NCBI GenBank assembly: GCA_951394405.1
Contig: OX596334.1
Location: forward strand, 4,464,001-4,528,000
Length of the DNA stretch: 64,000 bases
Direction: 5' to 3'
Origin: Coprinellus micaceus
Taxonomy: Eukaryota; Basidiomycota; Agaricomycetes; Agaricales; Psathyrellaceae
The translations under genes were made by a program, and so were the position numbers. The notes under the pieces are model-generated. The model was not told the DNA's origin. It did not search any database and saw only the letters and a program-made list of their open reading frames with translations. The stretch's first letter is position 1, and the number at the start of each line of letters is the position of its first letter. Shown here one piece after another: positions 41,450 to 53,229 of this stretch.

Positions 41450-43291
41450 CTAGTGCGAATGATGGTCGATGGATATGCTAATCGTCCCAATGCCACCAAT
41501 CGGCACCTTGAAAAGACACGGCGTCAAATGTGCTTCTGCATACCGAGCCTTGAACGTGACGCCGTCGGTATAGACCCCACGCCTCCCTAAGTCCTCCAAC
41601 ATTTTGTCGACAGGACCGACCCTGAATGTGACATCCACCTTGTCCAGAGACCCGAGCTGACTTCCTTTCTCCCTCGCCACCTTCCGCCTCGCCTCAATGA
41701 AATCGATAAACCTCCCTTTCGTCTCCTCGCCATGCCCATCCCCAAGTACGCAAGTGAGAGTCTTGAGCTTGGGCAAGATACACCCCGGCTCACCATCCAT
41801 ATTTGGAGTGAGTCGTTGAAGGAGGGCCGCGTCCAGCACTGTTTCCACGCGGGCGGGTGCTTCCCCGCTCCCGATTTCGAGGTTGATGTAGACCGGAGCT
41901 TCCTCCCTCGGCTCGAGGCACAGTGTCGTAACTGCAATAAGGTTTTCCATGACAAGGGCAAAAGCTGGTTGAGTGAGGGCTGAGTAGCGAAAGGAGACGT
42001 CGGTAAGCTGGGCTCCATAGAGCCTGACCCATTCGACGATGGCACTCTGGTTTTCATCTTGGGCGGGAAGAGTATTATGCATTGCGGAGAGACGCGTGAG
42101 GGAAGGTGTGTTGAGGAGAGCGGCGAATCGGACGCGAGCAGCAGAACCGCAAATGGTTAGGTCTTCGAGCTTGGAGAGAGCCACTGCTTGTTGTTGTGGA
42201 TCGACGATTTGTCTACCATCATCCCAGAACTCGATTGTACATTGAACAAGGTCGGGGGTGATGCGGAGAACGTCGATGGCGTCCTGTGGTCCAAAATGAG
42301 CATTGTGATTCGGGGAGCCGATAGAAAGGGAGGTTAGGCGATTCCACCGGGCATGGATTCTGCATATATAGAGGTAGGGCATTCTTGCGGTCAACGAGGT
42401 AATGGGGGCTTCAAGTAGATCGATTTTCCCTTCCATCCCCTCCCAGAGCTCTTCACGGGTTGTTTCAGCGTTTTCATAAGCGACCTCGAGTTCTAGATGC
42501 CGCAATCCCTCGTGTTTTACCTGAGGAAACGCCAGGAATGTAAAGAGAGAGGACACAGAGTTCGACATCTTGATTTGTAGACGGAAACTCTCCCATATGT
42601 TGTCGCCTTTTTTGACCCGCAAGAGCGGCTGAATAACATCGCTCCAACATTCGTCGTGGATCATGCCCTCCTCGCCTAGAAAGTCCTGGATATGTCGATG
42701 ATCAGCCGCTGACAATAGGACATGAAGCGGGCATCCTTGAGATCGTTCGATAAAGAGGTCCACCCGCGCGCACAATGTGGCAAGACGTTGCCTCCATCCG
42801 GTAAGCCGCGCTTTGTATCGGTCTAGTTCGTCCTGGGTCGGGCCCTGGACGGTGACGTTGGTCTTGATTGGATGGGGAGGAAGACATATGTTGATGTGCG
42901 TCCAAAGGAGCGGGCTGCGCAAGGCAAGGTCTCGCCACTGACGGCATACGTGACTGATTACGAGTGCTGGCACGGGTCCATCCGCCCGAAGGGGGCGTTC
43001 CCAACGGGGTTCAGGAGCGGAAGCTAGCAAGAGGAATATGGTGAGGAGGATGTCGGGATGGAGTCGGCGGGCAGGGCTGATGATTTCGCGATGCTTGTCG
43101 ATGTATTCGGTATGGCTTTGCTTCTGCTCTACCAGCTCTTTGCGACGGCGATCTAGTTCTGCGATTTCCCCATCGATTCCATCCACAACGACTTGTCGGT
43201 GAGCGAGCAACTCCTTGATTGAGGCGATCTCCGAGGCAGCAGGGACATAGTTCGTATCGAAGTGTTGGGCGAAAGGCGATTGGGACTCCAT
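41450..43291 (-). CDS. F-box protein, intact paralogue
   Basis: Single-exon protein of about 613 residues starting MESQSPFAQHFDTNYVP. An N-terminal coiled coil (about residues 20-70, ending YIDKHREI) precedes an F-box-like domain: SPARRLHPDILLTIFLLLA and SHVCRQWRDLALRSPLLW. This is the common basidiomycete arrangement. The long C-terminal part is leucine-rich and ends in GRRGVYTDGV and ISISIDHHSH. Likely an SCF substrate adaptor, target unknown. The start at 43291 is chosen over an upstream in-frame ATG (43402) because the broken paralogue at 22840-24326 also begins its similarity there. Confidence 0.85.
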   Translation of the reverse strand: MESQSPFAQHFDTNYVPAASEIASIKELLAHRQVVVDGIDGEIAELDRRRKELVEQKQSHTEYIDKHREIISPARRLHPDILLTIFLLLASAPEPRWERPLRADGPVPALVISHVCRQWRDLALRSPLLWTHINICLPPHPIKTNVTVQGPTQDELDRYKARLTGWRQRLATLCARVDLFIERSQGCPLHVLLSAADHRHIQDFLGEEGMIHDECWSDVIQPLLRVKKGDNIWESFRLQIKMSNSVSSLFTFLAFPQVKHEGLRHLELEVAYENAETTREELWEGMEGKIDLLEAPITSLTARMPYLYICRIHARWNRLTSLSIGSPNHNAHFGPQDAIDVLRITPDLVQCTIEFWDDGRQIVDPQQQAVALSKLEDLTICGSAARVRFAALLNTPSLTRLSAMHNTLPAQDENQSAIVEWVRLYGAQLTDVSFRYSALTQPAFALVMENLIAVTTLCLEPREEAPVYINLEIGSGEAPARVETVLDAALLQRLTPNMDGEPGCILPKLKTLTCVLGDGHGEETKGRFIDFIEARRKVAREKGSQLGSLDKVDVTFRVGPVDKMLEDLGRRGVYTDGVTFKARYAEAHLTPCLFKVPIGGIGTISISIDHHSH

Positions 43292-45044
43292 TCCTTGGTA
43301 GGGGCAGAGGAGAGCGACTTGGCTGAGAGGAGGAGAGAGGTGGTTTTGGAGATCCTGAAAGATCAGAGTCGCTGACGGGCAGACCTTGGTTTGTGAGAAC
43401 AAGCGAGGGGGCCAAATAAACCCGATCTGACTTGAATAGTGGTCCAGTCGGATGGAAGCTTAGGAGGTATTGTCCAGAGAGGTGGCGGCGGAGATCTCCG
43501 AGACCGGCCCCTACTAGTGAGTGCGTTAGCACCGCAGAATTTGCCAGTGAATAGAGGCATATGCTTGCAAGCCTCCCGTCATGCGAGATAACTATTAACG
43601 ATTCTAGGAGTAGCGGCGTCTACACACGCCCAGATTCTGCCAGTTCGCTCCAGAGGGAAAACCGAGACGGAGAACGAGAACGGTTGAAACCCCGAACACA
43701 GATCGACAAAAACAGCGGGGCCCGGATGTCGGCCAAGCACAAGTCGGTACCTGTCGTTGAGGCACCCTCGGGCCTCCTTGCTCGAACCGAAGACGAAGAC
43801 AATTGAGGGGAGTCGATCCGGTACTCTGGTTCGTTCCTGCCCGTAGAAGCGCCTTCGACTAGTGCCTTCAGTTCGACCATGAGGCACAGTAGACAGCTAT
43901 TGCCCTCCCCATTAGAGATAGAGGTAAAGGTGGGGATACGAGAGCGCCTGCTCGAGATGTATTCAGATAGGCGAGCAGTTGTGAGGCGATGGGAGATGAG
44001 GGGCGACGGAAAAGGGATGAATTGCGCGTCAATCCGGCCCTGGGAGGGTTTGCCCAAATTCGGGTGATCATCCAGTTTGGGGGTGCAATTCATTCACGAA
44101 CCACGCAGAACTTCGACAGCAGCACTTGATACGGGCGCTGAAGTTCGAAATGGGAGAATAGGAAGGGTGAGACCTTGGAGGAACATTGCCCCCGGCCACC
44201 CTGCAGCGTAGCTTTCATCGAAAGGAAGACCCACTCCCTCGTTCTTCTCTCCTAGCGCTGGGTAGCGCAGAACGTTGGCTATCTACGTGGACCGTGAGGT
44301 GCGCTGTCGCCTTAGCCTGTATTTCTACTGTGTGCTCACGACTGCTCCTACGCGATAGTATATGCGAGGGCACAGCGTGCCATCTTTTGGCATCACTCCA
44401 ACGCAGACGAGCACCAGGATCACCGCTCCAGGTACATGCGCCCTCCTGCGTCTAACAGGACTGTGTCTGGGCGTACATAGACGCTAAGGCCACTCTCCTG
44501 TCCCGGAATTGGACGTCCGTTACGTATCCTTTCCGTCGTGGCCGTTCTTTGCTCATCCGTACCCCCGACACTCGTAATCACACCAGCAAATTCGGACGTG
44601 TGTACCCCATGACACAGTGTATTCTGAACAAGGTGCCAGGTACGGTGCCTATTTTCACTAGAGCCCCCACGACCCCTGATGTGGAAGAGTCGCAGGAGCA
44701 ATTAGGTGTGAGGGTGCCTTCCCCGCTGCTTCAGTCATCCAGGGCCAAGCCTTCAACTCCCCATAGGCAGACGGTTATCTCCCTGAGAGCCTTCGGTTTA
44801 GACGCCTGGCCTGGTTCTGTGGACTTTGCTGAGCCGTCTCTTAATACGCTCCGAGCATACCAGTCTGCAGGATGCTGTCTGTGCCGTGTGCATGTGAGAA
44901 GGGCTGCCGTTATGCAAGCGTCCTTATGACATGGGCCAAGTGAACGCCTTTGGACTGTTCGAGCCACTGTCAATGATCACTCGGAGGCTAGGTAATGGCG
45001 ACTAGACGTTTAGGTCCACGACGATCAGAGGTGAGTTTTCCTGA
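43292..45044. other. Intergenic, no recognised gene
   Basis: 1.75 kb upstream of the F-box gene. Several open frames of 60-160 codons overlap on both strands with no recognisable domain and no consistent splice pattern. I see nothing I can support. Confidence 0.4.
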
Positions 45045-45052
45045 ATGTCATG

Positions 45053-45713
45053 AGGACCCCCGATTTCCCACCCAGAGGCCTCTGCAAAAATCGGCCATTT
45101 TGGGCCATTTTTATCCGGACTTTTTCGTCCAATTTCTATCCAGACATCAGAAGAGGCCCCCTGAGTGCCCAGTTTTTATCCGGACACCGGACAAGGCCTA
45201 TAAATCGCCAAAAAATCGCTTAAATATTCATTTTTTCGGCGCGCTGCGCGCATTAGCCCGCTCTTCTACGTGCCCGTAATATCACTCACCAGCCTGAAGG
45301 TGTTTGTCACTGGAGAACTTAGCGGAAGTGACGATTACACTCCCAGCGCGAGGTGCCAACTGGGCGCTTACCAAATCTGGGCGCTGCGCGGCTCGGAAAC
45401 CATTCACAAATGCCTCCAAATCCTCTCGGATGTGGCCCAGAACCTTGTCTTGAACGGTCCGTAAACTGGGTGAAAATTCGTCAATTCTCCCGGCACCGCC
45501 CTATATATGGGCGCAGGCGGCTGCCAGCCGTGGGTTTTTATCCGGACGGGAAGAGGCCCACCCTGCGACCCCCATTTTTATCCGGACGCTGGCGCAAGGC
45601 CTCAGGCCAAATCCGAGGCGTTTTTATCCGGACAGGCCAAAGGCATTTCGCGATTTTGGGGCCGTTTTTATCCGGACCTTGCAGAGGCCTCTGGGTGGGA
45701 AATCGGGGGTCCT
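45053..45713. mobile_element. 661-bp MITE with 8-bp duplication and TATCCGGAC array
   Basis: The terminal inverted repeats, about 35 bp, start AGGACCCCCGATTTCCCACC. The perfect 8-bp duplication ATGTCATG lies at 45045-45052 and 45714-45721. The interior holds six exact copies of TTTTTATCCGGAC plus one variant (TTTCTATCCAGAC), all in the same orientation, in two groups (45100-45185 and 45530-45680). No coding content. The duplication length points to hAT or another 8-bp-duplicating superfamily; the autonomous partner is unknown. Confidence 0.92.
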
Positions 45714-45721
45714 ATGTCATG

Positions 45722-46539
45722 GCCGCAAGTTAGAACACCCAAACGGACGACTGATATCACGCCATCAGCCATTCATCCCTCAAATGTCGATTCGAGGGTC
45801 GGACAGGCTGAACAGACGTCGTGGTTCATCATCTAGCGATGATTTCTGTCCAATGCGTCGGTGGCTAGGCAGTTGATATCTACGAAGGATCGCGATCAGT
45901 TCGAAAGTATCGCATTACGAACCCAAGCTGTGTCCCCTCATGGATGGGGTGTTCTTTGAATGACCTTCTATTCGCCTTTGACTCTCCAAGGAGCTTCAGG
46001 CTTTCCGCAGATTCGCCGGGCGCGGCGACGTCACACCCGATATAGCCCTCGTCAAGCATAAAATCTGCCCGCAGCAGCTTTCAGTAAGCCCAAGGTAAGT
46101 ACCTTAAACTGTGTAGCTATTTTTGTTGTTTGTTTTCGTTGCTCACATCCTCAGCCAGGGTCAGAATTAGGTGGGCAAGGGCATCGTAGATGAGCTTTTC
46201 ACCCCGAATGCAAGGCCCAACTCAATTTTGCCTCCGCTTGTTCATCATATGGTTGGCGATCCCTGCCACTCCCCGCCTCACAGCATCAGAAGCGGATCGC
46301 CCCCTCCCGAGAAACCCTCGAAAACGCCTTCCATTTCTCATTATGGAGCACTCTCAAATTTGGACCAAGATCTAGGCACATTGTCCGGGGGAAATGGAAC
46401 CGATTCTTCTCTCGGGGGATGCCTAACTGCCTTGGATACATATAAGCTCCGTCCCAATATTGCGCACTATCTCTCACTCGCAAGCTCCACACCCGGGTGC
46501 TTTCTTGTTGGCTTCCCCCATCTCGCTTTTATCGACTTT
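45722..46539. other. Upstream region of DUF6533 gene 3
   Basis: Promoter and 5' leader of the gene starting at 46540. Open frames (for example 46171-46656) run into the gene in other frames and are not credible. Confidence 0.4.
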
Positions 46540-48371
46540 ATGTCTCTGGCCGACGCCGTCGCGACTTGGAGGCTTCAGGAGGTGCGTCTTCTGAGCTCGA
46601 GCTCTGGAACTCAGGTCATGCTGCTGAACGATGCCTTCGCAGGGGATACAACGTAGGGAGAACTCATTCTGTCGCGACGCTTCACTGGACTGATTCGCTT
46701 GCAGTTTCCTTTTACACGCTTTATGTACGTTCCTCCATCTCCCTCACACCTGTACCCGCCCTCTGAATCCTCTAACGACCTTTGGTACAGGTATACTACT
46801 ATGCAACGACCCTTGACGAAGAGGTACGTCTCCTTCTCCGACGATGTAGGGCGGAAGCAGGACATTGAGGCCCCTGTCTTTCATCGCTTAGGTTGCCACA
46901 GTGCATCCTCAAAAGTGGAGGCTCGGAAAGATCCTCTTCATGACCTTGAGATACCTCACTTTCATAATCATTCTCCTCGATCTAATAAGTGCGTTATCTC
47001 GCTGTTCGCTGTTCAGCCACTGTTATTGAAGACGCACCTACCCAGAGAATTATCGAACATACCTCGAGATACCGCCAAGCGTATGTCTGAACTTCAGTCG
47101 CGCATCCACTGCACTGATTAATGCTGTACGCAGGGGTGCAAAGTACTGCTCGTCATGTACCAAAGTTCGACCTCCCGTCGCTCATCCCAAGAATACCTTC
47201 ACTCACACATCTCTCTCTAGTACTTCGCCGACTGGTATCTATAGCCGCTGATGGTGAGCATCACCAGTTTCCTGATTCGAGGGTCGCTTCGAAATTCGTC
47301 TCCCAGTATCCGTCGGATTGGCCCTTTGTGCCCTCCTCGGAGCCAAGAAATGGGCTTTCATAATCATCATGTTCTTCTGCACGGTGAGCCGGCTTCCATC
47401 TTGCCCACATATCACGAAATATTCATACTTATCCTTATTATGCCCAAGGTCCCCCCTGTTGTCAACTTGCTCTTCAATGCGATCGGTTTCATCCAGGTCC
47501 CAGGTGATGTGTATTCCGCCTTCAATTCACCGTCAACGCGAACTGATCAAGCGGCCTCTCTTAGCATCTCCAATAGGCAGGCTCGACAGGTATCTCGGGT
47601 ATCCTTGCTACCTCGTTGATTCGAAGGATTTTGCGGTAACGAAGGGAAATCTTGGGATCGAGGCAAGGTCGTATATCGGCTTCGTGAGGACAACTCGTGC
47701 GTCTCATTCGCTTGTCGCGGTGACATCTCGGCGCTTATTTCTTGATGGATAAGTGATGTTTATCCTCGCCATCTTCACCGCCATCTATCGATACCGGCAT
47801 CAGACTGGGAGACTACTCACCGTGCTTCGCCGCGATGGTGGGCTTTATTACCTCGCTTCCGTTTGTGAGTATTTCGGGGTTCTCGTGGATTGAATTGTTC
47901 CCGACTCAACCTCAATGCTACAGTGACCAAGCTGTTCGGTGCCATCTTGGATACACCGAACCTGGCTGATGTGAGTCTTCGTGAGCTGCATGCCGGAGGC
48001 ATCACCTTCTGACCCCCTTTCTCCCCCGTGAAGCGCGAAGACATCATGGCGAGCCCAGCTTACACGTACGCCTTCCCAGCTACTACACGACTTCTTCGTG
48101 CTGACCTCAGAACTTTCGCAGCATACTCATTTCGTAAGCCCTCACGCCTGGCCTCCAACAGGACATCAGTTCTAACGCTGTGATCAGGCTTAGCCAAGTC
48201 GTCGTACCGATTCTAGCTCAGCGCCTGTTGCTCAACCTCAGAAGCTCTGATCATATGCTGGAGACCAGACCGGTGGCCTCCTCCCTCATGTTCGCGAAGA
48301 GCGATCGAACGTCCACAGCTCTAGAGGATGATGCCTACGATCTCTCCGACACAAGCTACAACGACAGGTAG
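46540..48371 (+). CDS. DUF6533 multi-pass membrane protein, gene 3
   Basis: Paralogue of genes 1, 2 and 4; function unknown. First exons: 46540-46581, microexon 46643-46652 (10 nt), 46705-46724, 46791-46823, 46892-46988, then further small exons to the last, ending at 48371. Signatures: AVATWRLQE, YVYYYATTLDEEV, HPQKWRLGKILFMTLRYL, LRRDGGLYYLASV and VPILAQRLLLNLRSSDHM. In the last block the family's RKVDYMG is altered to RSSDHML, an unusual change at a conserved position. The acidic Ser-rich tail is similar to the other copies. N-terminus is eight residues shorter than in gene 1. Middle exon borders are less certain. Confidence 0.83.
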
Positions 48372-48741
48372 ACACCCTCACGCCAGACAGCAGGCGCCTA
48401 GCACCGACCGAAACGTTGTCTTTCCAGCTCCTCACCCGCTCTCGACATCACGCCTCGAACATAGGAAGTGTACTCTATGAAGTTTCTTTGAATCCCGCAC
48501 TGGAATTCTTCAGGCTACGCGTAAAACAAAGGTCGCTCACGACTTGTAATATACAAACACTGGATACATACAGCGAACGTTCCTCACGCAAGCGTAGCGA
48601 CAAGGATTGCGAGAATCGTGTGAGCAATCTCCCCTGCATCAATACGAATATCTGAAAGGAAGACGGCCAGGTCGGATGAAAGGAGTGTGGTTGTTAAAAG
48701 GAATGGAAGGGTATTGTGACCCGGATAATGCTGATGCACTA
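48372..48741. other. Convergent intergenic gap
   Basis: Carries the 3' ends of DUF6533 gene 3 (+) and the cysteine-repeat secreted protein (-). No gene seen. Confidence 0.5.
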
Positions 48742-49569
48742 TCACAGGAAAGCAAGGAAGAACGACAAAATTGAGCCAACCCCGAGGAGAGAAGTGGCTG
48801 CGCGCTGATTGCCGGACGCGCCATTGCCGTTCAAGACTCCACCATTGCCAGAGTTGGACGAACCGGACGTCGTATCAGTGTCCGCCGTCGTCGTCGCCTC
48901 CGCGTTAGCAGTGGTGCTGGTGCTAGTTTGAGTGGCGGGGGGTACGGTGAGGGTTCCAAGGGCGGCGGGGGTGGCGCAACCACATTGGAGGCAGCCGTTG
49001 GCGCCTGGAGTCTGGGTCTGAGTTTGGCCCAGGGGGCAGCTCGCACAACTGAAGGTGGGGCAGGCAGCGGGGGTGGTGGTACTGATTATGGTGGAAGTTG
49101 GCTTGGTCGTGGTGGTAGTTGGCTTAGCGCAGGCGCACTGAAGGCAAGCACCGGGAGCCGATCGCGTCTGGGTTTGGGTTTGGCCTGCGGGGCAGCTCAC
49201 ACAGCTGAAGGTGGGGCACGACGTCGTAGTGGTCACGGTGATGCTAGTAGGCTTGGTGGTAGTGCCCTTGGTGGTGGTTGGCTTGACGCAAGCGCACTGT
49301 GGGCAAGCGGTTGGGGCGGGGCGGGTAAACGTGTGGGTTTCACCAGCCGGGCACGCAGCACAGGTGAAGGTCGGGCAAGGGATTGTCGTGATCGTAGACG
49401 CACAACCGCATTCCAAGCATGCCCCAGGTGCCGATCGAGTCTGGGTCTGGGTCTGACCCGCGGGGCAGCTCGCGCAGCTGAAGGTGGGACACGCTGCAGG
49501 AGGAGGAGTGAATGCAGCTACGAACGAGGCCGCGAGCGAGAGGAAGGCGAAGATGACGGCCTGTCGCAT
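48742..49569 (-). CDS. Secreted cysteine-repeat protein with GPI-like tail
   Basis: Single exon, 275 residues. Residues 1-19 (MRQAVIFAFLSLAASFVAA) form a signal peptide. Four tandem Cys-rich modules follow, each roughly CPTFSCASCPAGQTQTQT plus a closing CLQCxCA, separated by Thr/Pro/Lys linkers likely to be O-glycosylated. A Ser/Thr/Asn/Gly-rich stalk and a hydrophobic C-terminus (TSLLGVGSILSFFLAFL) fit a GPI anchor or wall attachment. Probably a cell-surface protein; no enzymatic motif. The modules contain six to seven cysteines each in a regular pattern. The start at 49569 is preferred to an in-frame ATG at 49629 because it begins the signal peptide. Function unknown. Confidence 0.85.
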   Translation of the reverse strand: MRQAVIFAFLSLAASFVAAFTPPPAACPTFSCASCPAGQTQTQTRSAPGACLECGCASTITTIPCPTFTCAACPAGETHTFTRPAPTACPQCACVKPTTTKGTTTKPTSITVTTTTSCPTFSCVSCPAGQTQTQTRSAPGACLQCACAKPTTTTTKPTSTIISTTTPAACPTFSCASCPLGQTQTQTPGANGCLQCGCATPAALGTLTVPPATQTSTSTTANAEATTTADTDTTSGSSNSGNGGVLNGNGASGNQRAATSLLGVGSILSFFLAFL

Positions 49570-51571
49570 TATGTGAGTGAGTGGGGGAAGGTGGGGATAG
49601 ATGGGGAAACGATCAATTACAAGAGACACTCTTTATAACTTCTCGCCCCCGTGTGGGCTGGAATGCCTCGGTGAACAAGAATCTGCGTCGCACTGCCGCC
49701 GCTAGACACGGACTAGCAGAATCAAAACTGGAGATCATCTACCTGTCGAATTCGTTGCCATGTGACGTTTCGATTCTCATTTCGACTTGTGGAACCATCC
49801 CACGCTTACCTTTGTCGAGTAGGAGGTGGAGGAGCGTGGAACGCCCACACATCGACTGTGCTGGAAGAGGCCGCTCTCCTGATACCCAACAGACCCCCGC
49901 TGACCATTCGACATTTGAAATACATCGAGGATTCCATTTTTCTTCCAAGAGTCGAGGATTACCGAGACCACGATACATCACGGCTTCTATCGAGATGAAA
50001 CTCTTCGGTCATTTGACGCCGTATTTGAAAATGCTTCGGGATTCAGGAACCATGTTGTCCTGAAACAAAGGGCTCGTGAGTGGGGTGTCAAGAGAAGGTG
50101 GTCACGGAGCCTAGATGATTGGGGCTGGGAGGCAAAGATGGGGTGCTCGACGCTTTCCCATTTAAATTACCGGTTAACTCAAACCGCGAACCCCCTCTGA
50201 CGGGAAAGGCAATGGCATATGCACACTACGATACGGTGTGCCTGATCTAGTAAATATTGAGGTTCGGAGGTGCGCAAGCCTAAGACTCACATAGAGGTGT
50301 GGTCCATAGATGATCATGGAGGTTCCCAGCAACTTCTAGCACGAAGACAGTTTCTGTGAGCAATTAGTGGAGGCCAAGGAGGGATTGCCCTAGATCATGG
50401 CCCCTACGACAGGCGGAGATGATGCTGAGCCGTCGTTATGATGGGATGGTGGGAGGATCAGCGTATGGGCGCTTGTTCTCTGGCGCAGGCGCTTCGGATG
50501 CGCCCCTTGATGGCCATCAAGACTCTGACCAAACACTACAGGGTGCGGGGGAATGACAGTGTCAGTTGGCCAAGTACGGACCAATAATCGCATTCTCCTT
50601 GGAAATGTAAGCCTTTGTGTGCATTTCTCTATCCCAGGGCTCTCATAGCCCATAACCGATGTCTCACAAGCGAGAATATTAACGTGCATCACACGCCATG
50701 ATTTCTTCGTGTACGCATTGAATAATGTTTTGGCGTCAGGTCTAGGAAGCAGCGAATAGGCAAGTTGCAGTCGTAAGTCCTGCTGTAGCAGAGATATATC
50801 CATGATTATGGCTTGTTGATCCCTGGTTTTTCTTTGCCGCTGAAGATCCAGGCGTTGGGGGAACGTGCGCGTTCCCATTGTTTGGGTAGCCCAAATAGTT
50901 ATACCCGTCATGATAGACTAGGCGGAAGGGAGAGCCGATGCAGACTCGGATTGTGGTAGACCAATGACTAGTCCAGCGATCCAACCAGGGGTAGTCAACT
51001 CATGGCAGAGAGCACTCTTGGAATTTACTTCTCACCATTTGGCCGAATAATCAGGGAAGCGACGGCCAGGCAGCAGGAAAGTGTGATGGCGCGACTGTGC
51101 GTTGGAGACATGGGGGGCTTGGAGAGTCTCCTTGCTGTGGATCCGGAGGTACCCCTTATACCTTTCGCTACTGTCCCAATAGCGATAGAATCGCTGAGTG
51201 TGTACACTTGTCCGACTATGCCCGTCCATATCCATCCGCCGGGCGCTGACTCCTGAGTGCATGCTTCAGGATTGAACGCGAGCCACGGTAATATTGACGC
51301 CTTCGTTCCAGGCAAACACTAACGTGGGTGCCTGGTAAGTGTTTCCCTTCTGAGCGAACAGAAATTTGATAGTGTGGTCTACAGGGTTGGCCAAGCCCAG
51401 TCTATACGCATTGACAATGTAAGCCCCCCAAAAATACATCCAAATGATTCGAAATGGAAACTTCGAAACCCAGTATACAGCGTCGACGTCTCGGTATCCA
51501 GGCCCTACTCATATTCGGAGGACGGGCCACACCTCCAAATCAGAACGCCTGGGCGTACCGTCACACAGGAT
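49570..51571. other. 2-kb gap, no recognised gene
   Basis: Promoter of the secreted protein and 3' flank of the DUF6534 gene. A 173-codon minus frame (50390-50911) and a 96-codon minus frame (51025-51315) lack recognisable domains and were not called as genes. Confidence 0.4.
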
Positions 51572-53229
51572 TTAGTACTGCTTTCCCTCATACTCATGGC
51601 TCGTAGTGGTCATCATCGCCTCTGGGTCGGTCTTCCGGTCTACGGTCGTTAGCACGTTGACCTGGTAGGAGGGTGCGGGCCCCCTTCCTGAGGTCATATT
51701 GTTGTTCCGAGATGTGTTGAAGCCGTTGGCATCAGAGAGTGAGATACTTGTGCCGTCGCCGCGATTGGTAGGCGAGCGCCTGTTAAGCGTCGTAATAAGA
51801 ACGATGGCATATAGACCACCGATGACATATTGGCTAGAAACGGATCGTGGAGTCAGTAGGGGTTTGTTGCATATGCGAGAAGGGTGAGCATACAAAGCGA
51901 TGTTGATCATGTCCTGCGTCCTGGTGAAGTAGATGATGAGGTTGCCGATAGCTGTCACGGAAGTAATGAGGCCGTTCTCAATCGTTGCGATAATTAAGGT
52001 GTTCAGCAGGCTCTTTGTCTTTACGAAGACCGTGTTGTCTTTATAGTGCGAAAGCTGGAAAACACGGGGAGGGTGAACCACCGGCGCCGGAATACGCAGG
52101 AACGCGAACGTACAATGACGATCATAGCCAGTGTAATTACCGTGTCGCAGGCGGCAGTCGTGACTAGGTGAATGGTGATAGGCGTCTTGAGTTCGTGGAG
52201 CCGGATGGCCTCACGGTTTACCATAATAAACTACGAAGTCGAAGGTCAGTAAACGCTCGTGGTGTCTTCTGCAATTCCTTTTACCTTGGTCGTGATCCCA
52301 ATAGACGCCCCGAATTGGACCACAGAGAGCTATGATCCACAGTCGATGAGTCCAATGTGCTGGCGGCCGTGAGGGTCTGGAATAATAAGACACGTACTAC
52401 TGCAACGAGACCTGCGACTCCGATGAACACTTTACTCTTCTGAGCAAGCGAATATATCTTCCTGCGAGAGAGATGTGAGCTTCAGAGTTTCTCCCACAGC
52501 AAAAGACGGCATACCACACGAAGAACATCTGAACGCAAAGAGACACTGATTTGTAGGCGTCGATTTAATTGAATAAACCGAAATGCACGACAAATGAGCT
52601 AACCCATTCCATTTAGCACTCCAGTCCCTGGTGCCGAAACCGGTGGCGAGATTAGATTCATGGGGTCGATGAAACCAAGCACGCAGACCGTCCACGCATT
52701 GTCGGTGATGAAGGATAGTTGGAGGAATTGAATTATCACAACGACGACCACTAGAAGCATTCGAGATGAGTACGACCGACCAACGTCATCAAAGGATGGA
52801 CAAAGGCACGAAAAGTGGAATGTAGTGGCGTCTCAAGTCGTCTCGGGATCGGGAGGGAATGTCAGATCGGTTGGAATAAGCTCACCGAGAATCCGAAGCC
52901 ACTTTTTGTCCGAGGCTGCGACCGTCTGATAGTACTGAGCTACGGACGAGAAGTATGGTCAGCCGTACCGAGCGAGCGAGCAAAGCAGGAGAACCTGGAC
53001 TGACCGACTTGGGCGAGCAAGACTCCAAAGAGAAGATAGGTAAAGAGGATGCCAATGAGCTAGAGAGGGTCGTTGGGGGTTTGAGTGAAGCGAGGCGAGG
53101 TTTAGCACATACGACGGGACCGGCGCTGGGGAAAAGCTCTCAGTAGCTTCTTTTGGGCTAGGAATGATCGACTTACAATAGGATAGGATCGACGGGGAGA
53201 GGTACAGGAGGAAGGGGGGGAGGGGCCAT
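51572..53229 (-). CDS. DUF6534 multi-pass membrane protein
   Basis: Basidiomycete membrane family of unknown function, about seven helices. Exons seen: 53177-53229, microexon 53113-53125 (13 nt), 53005-53059, 52886-52939, one starting near 52751, then others, with the last ending at 51572. The start MAPPPLPPVPLPVDPIL joins FAGPVLIGILF, then TYLLFGVLLAQVAQYYQ, the family's first helix. The downstream helix IIQFLQLSFITDNAWTV fits the second. The C-terminal DUF6534 core contains LNTLIIATIENGLITSV, IGNLIIYFT and, after an intron splitting Phe, YVIGGLYAIVLITTLNRR, followed by a Ser/Asn-rich cytosolic tail. Middle exons between 52750 and 52081 are read less surely. Confidence 0.78.

Noticed and set aside
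48928..49638. Plus-strand 236-codon Gly-rich frame
   Set aside because: Antisense of the cysteine-repeat protein; its glycine richness is the complement of its Cys/Thr/Pro codons.
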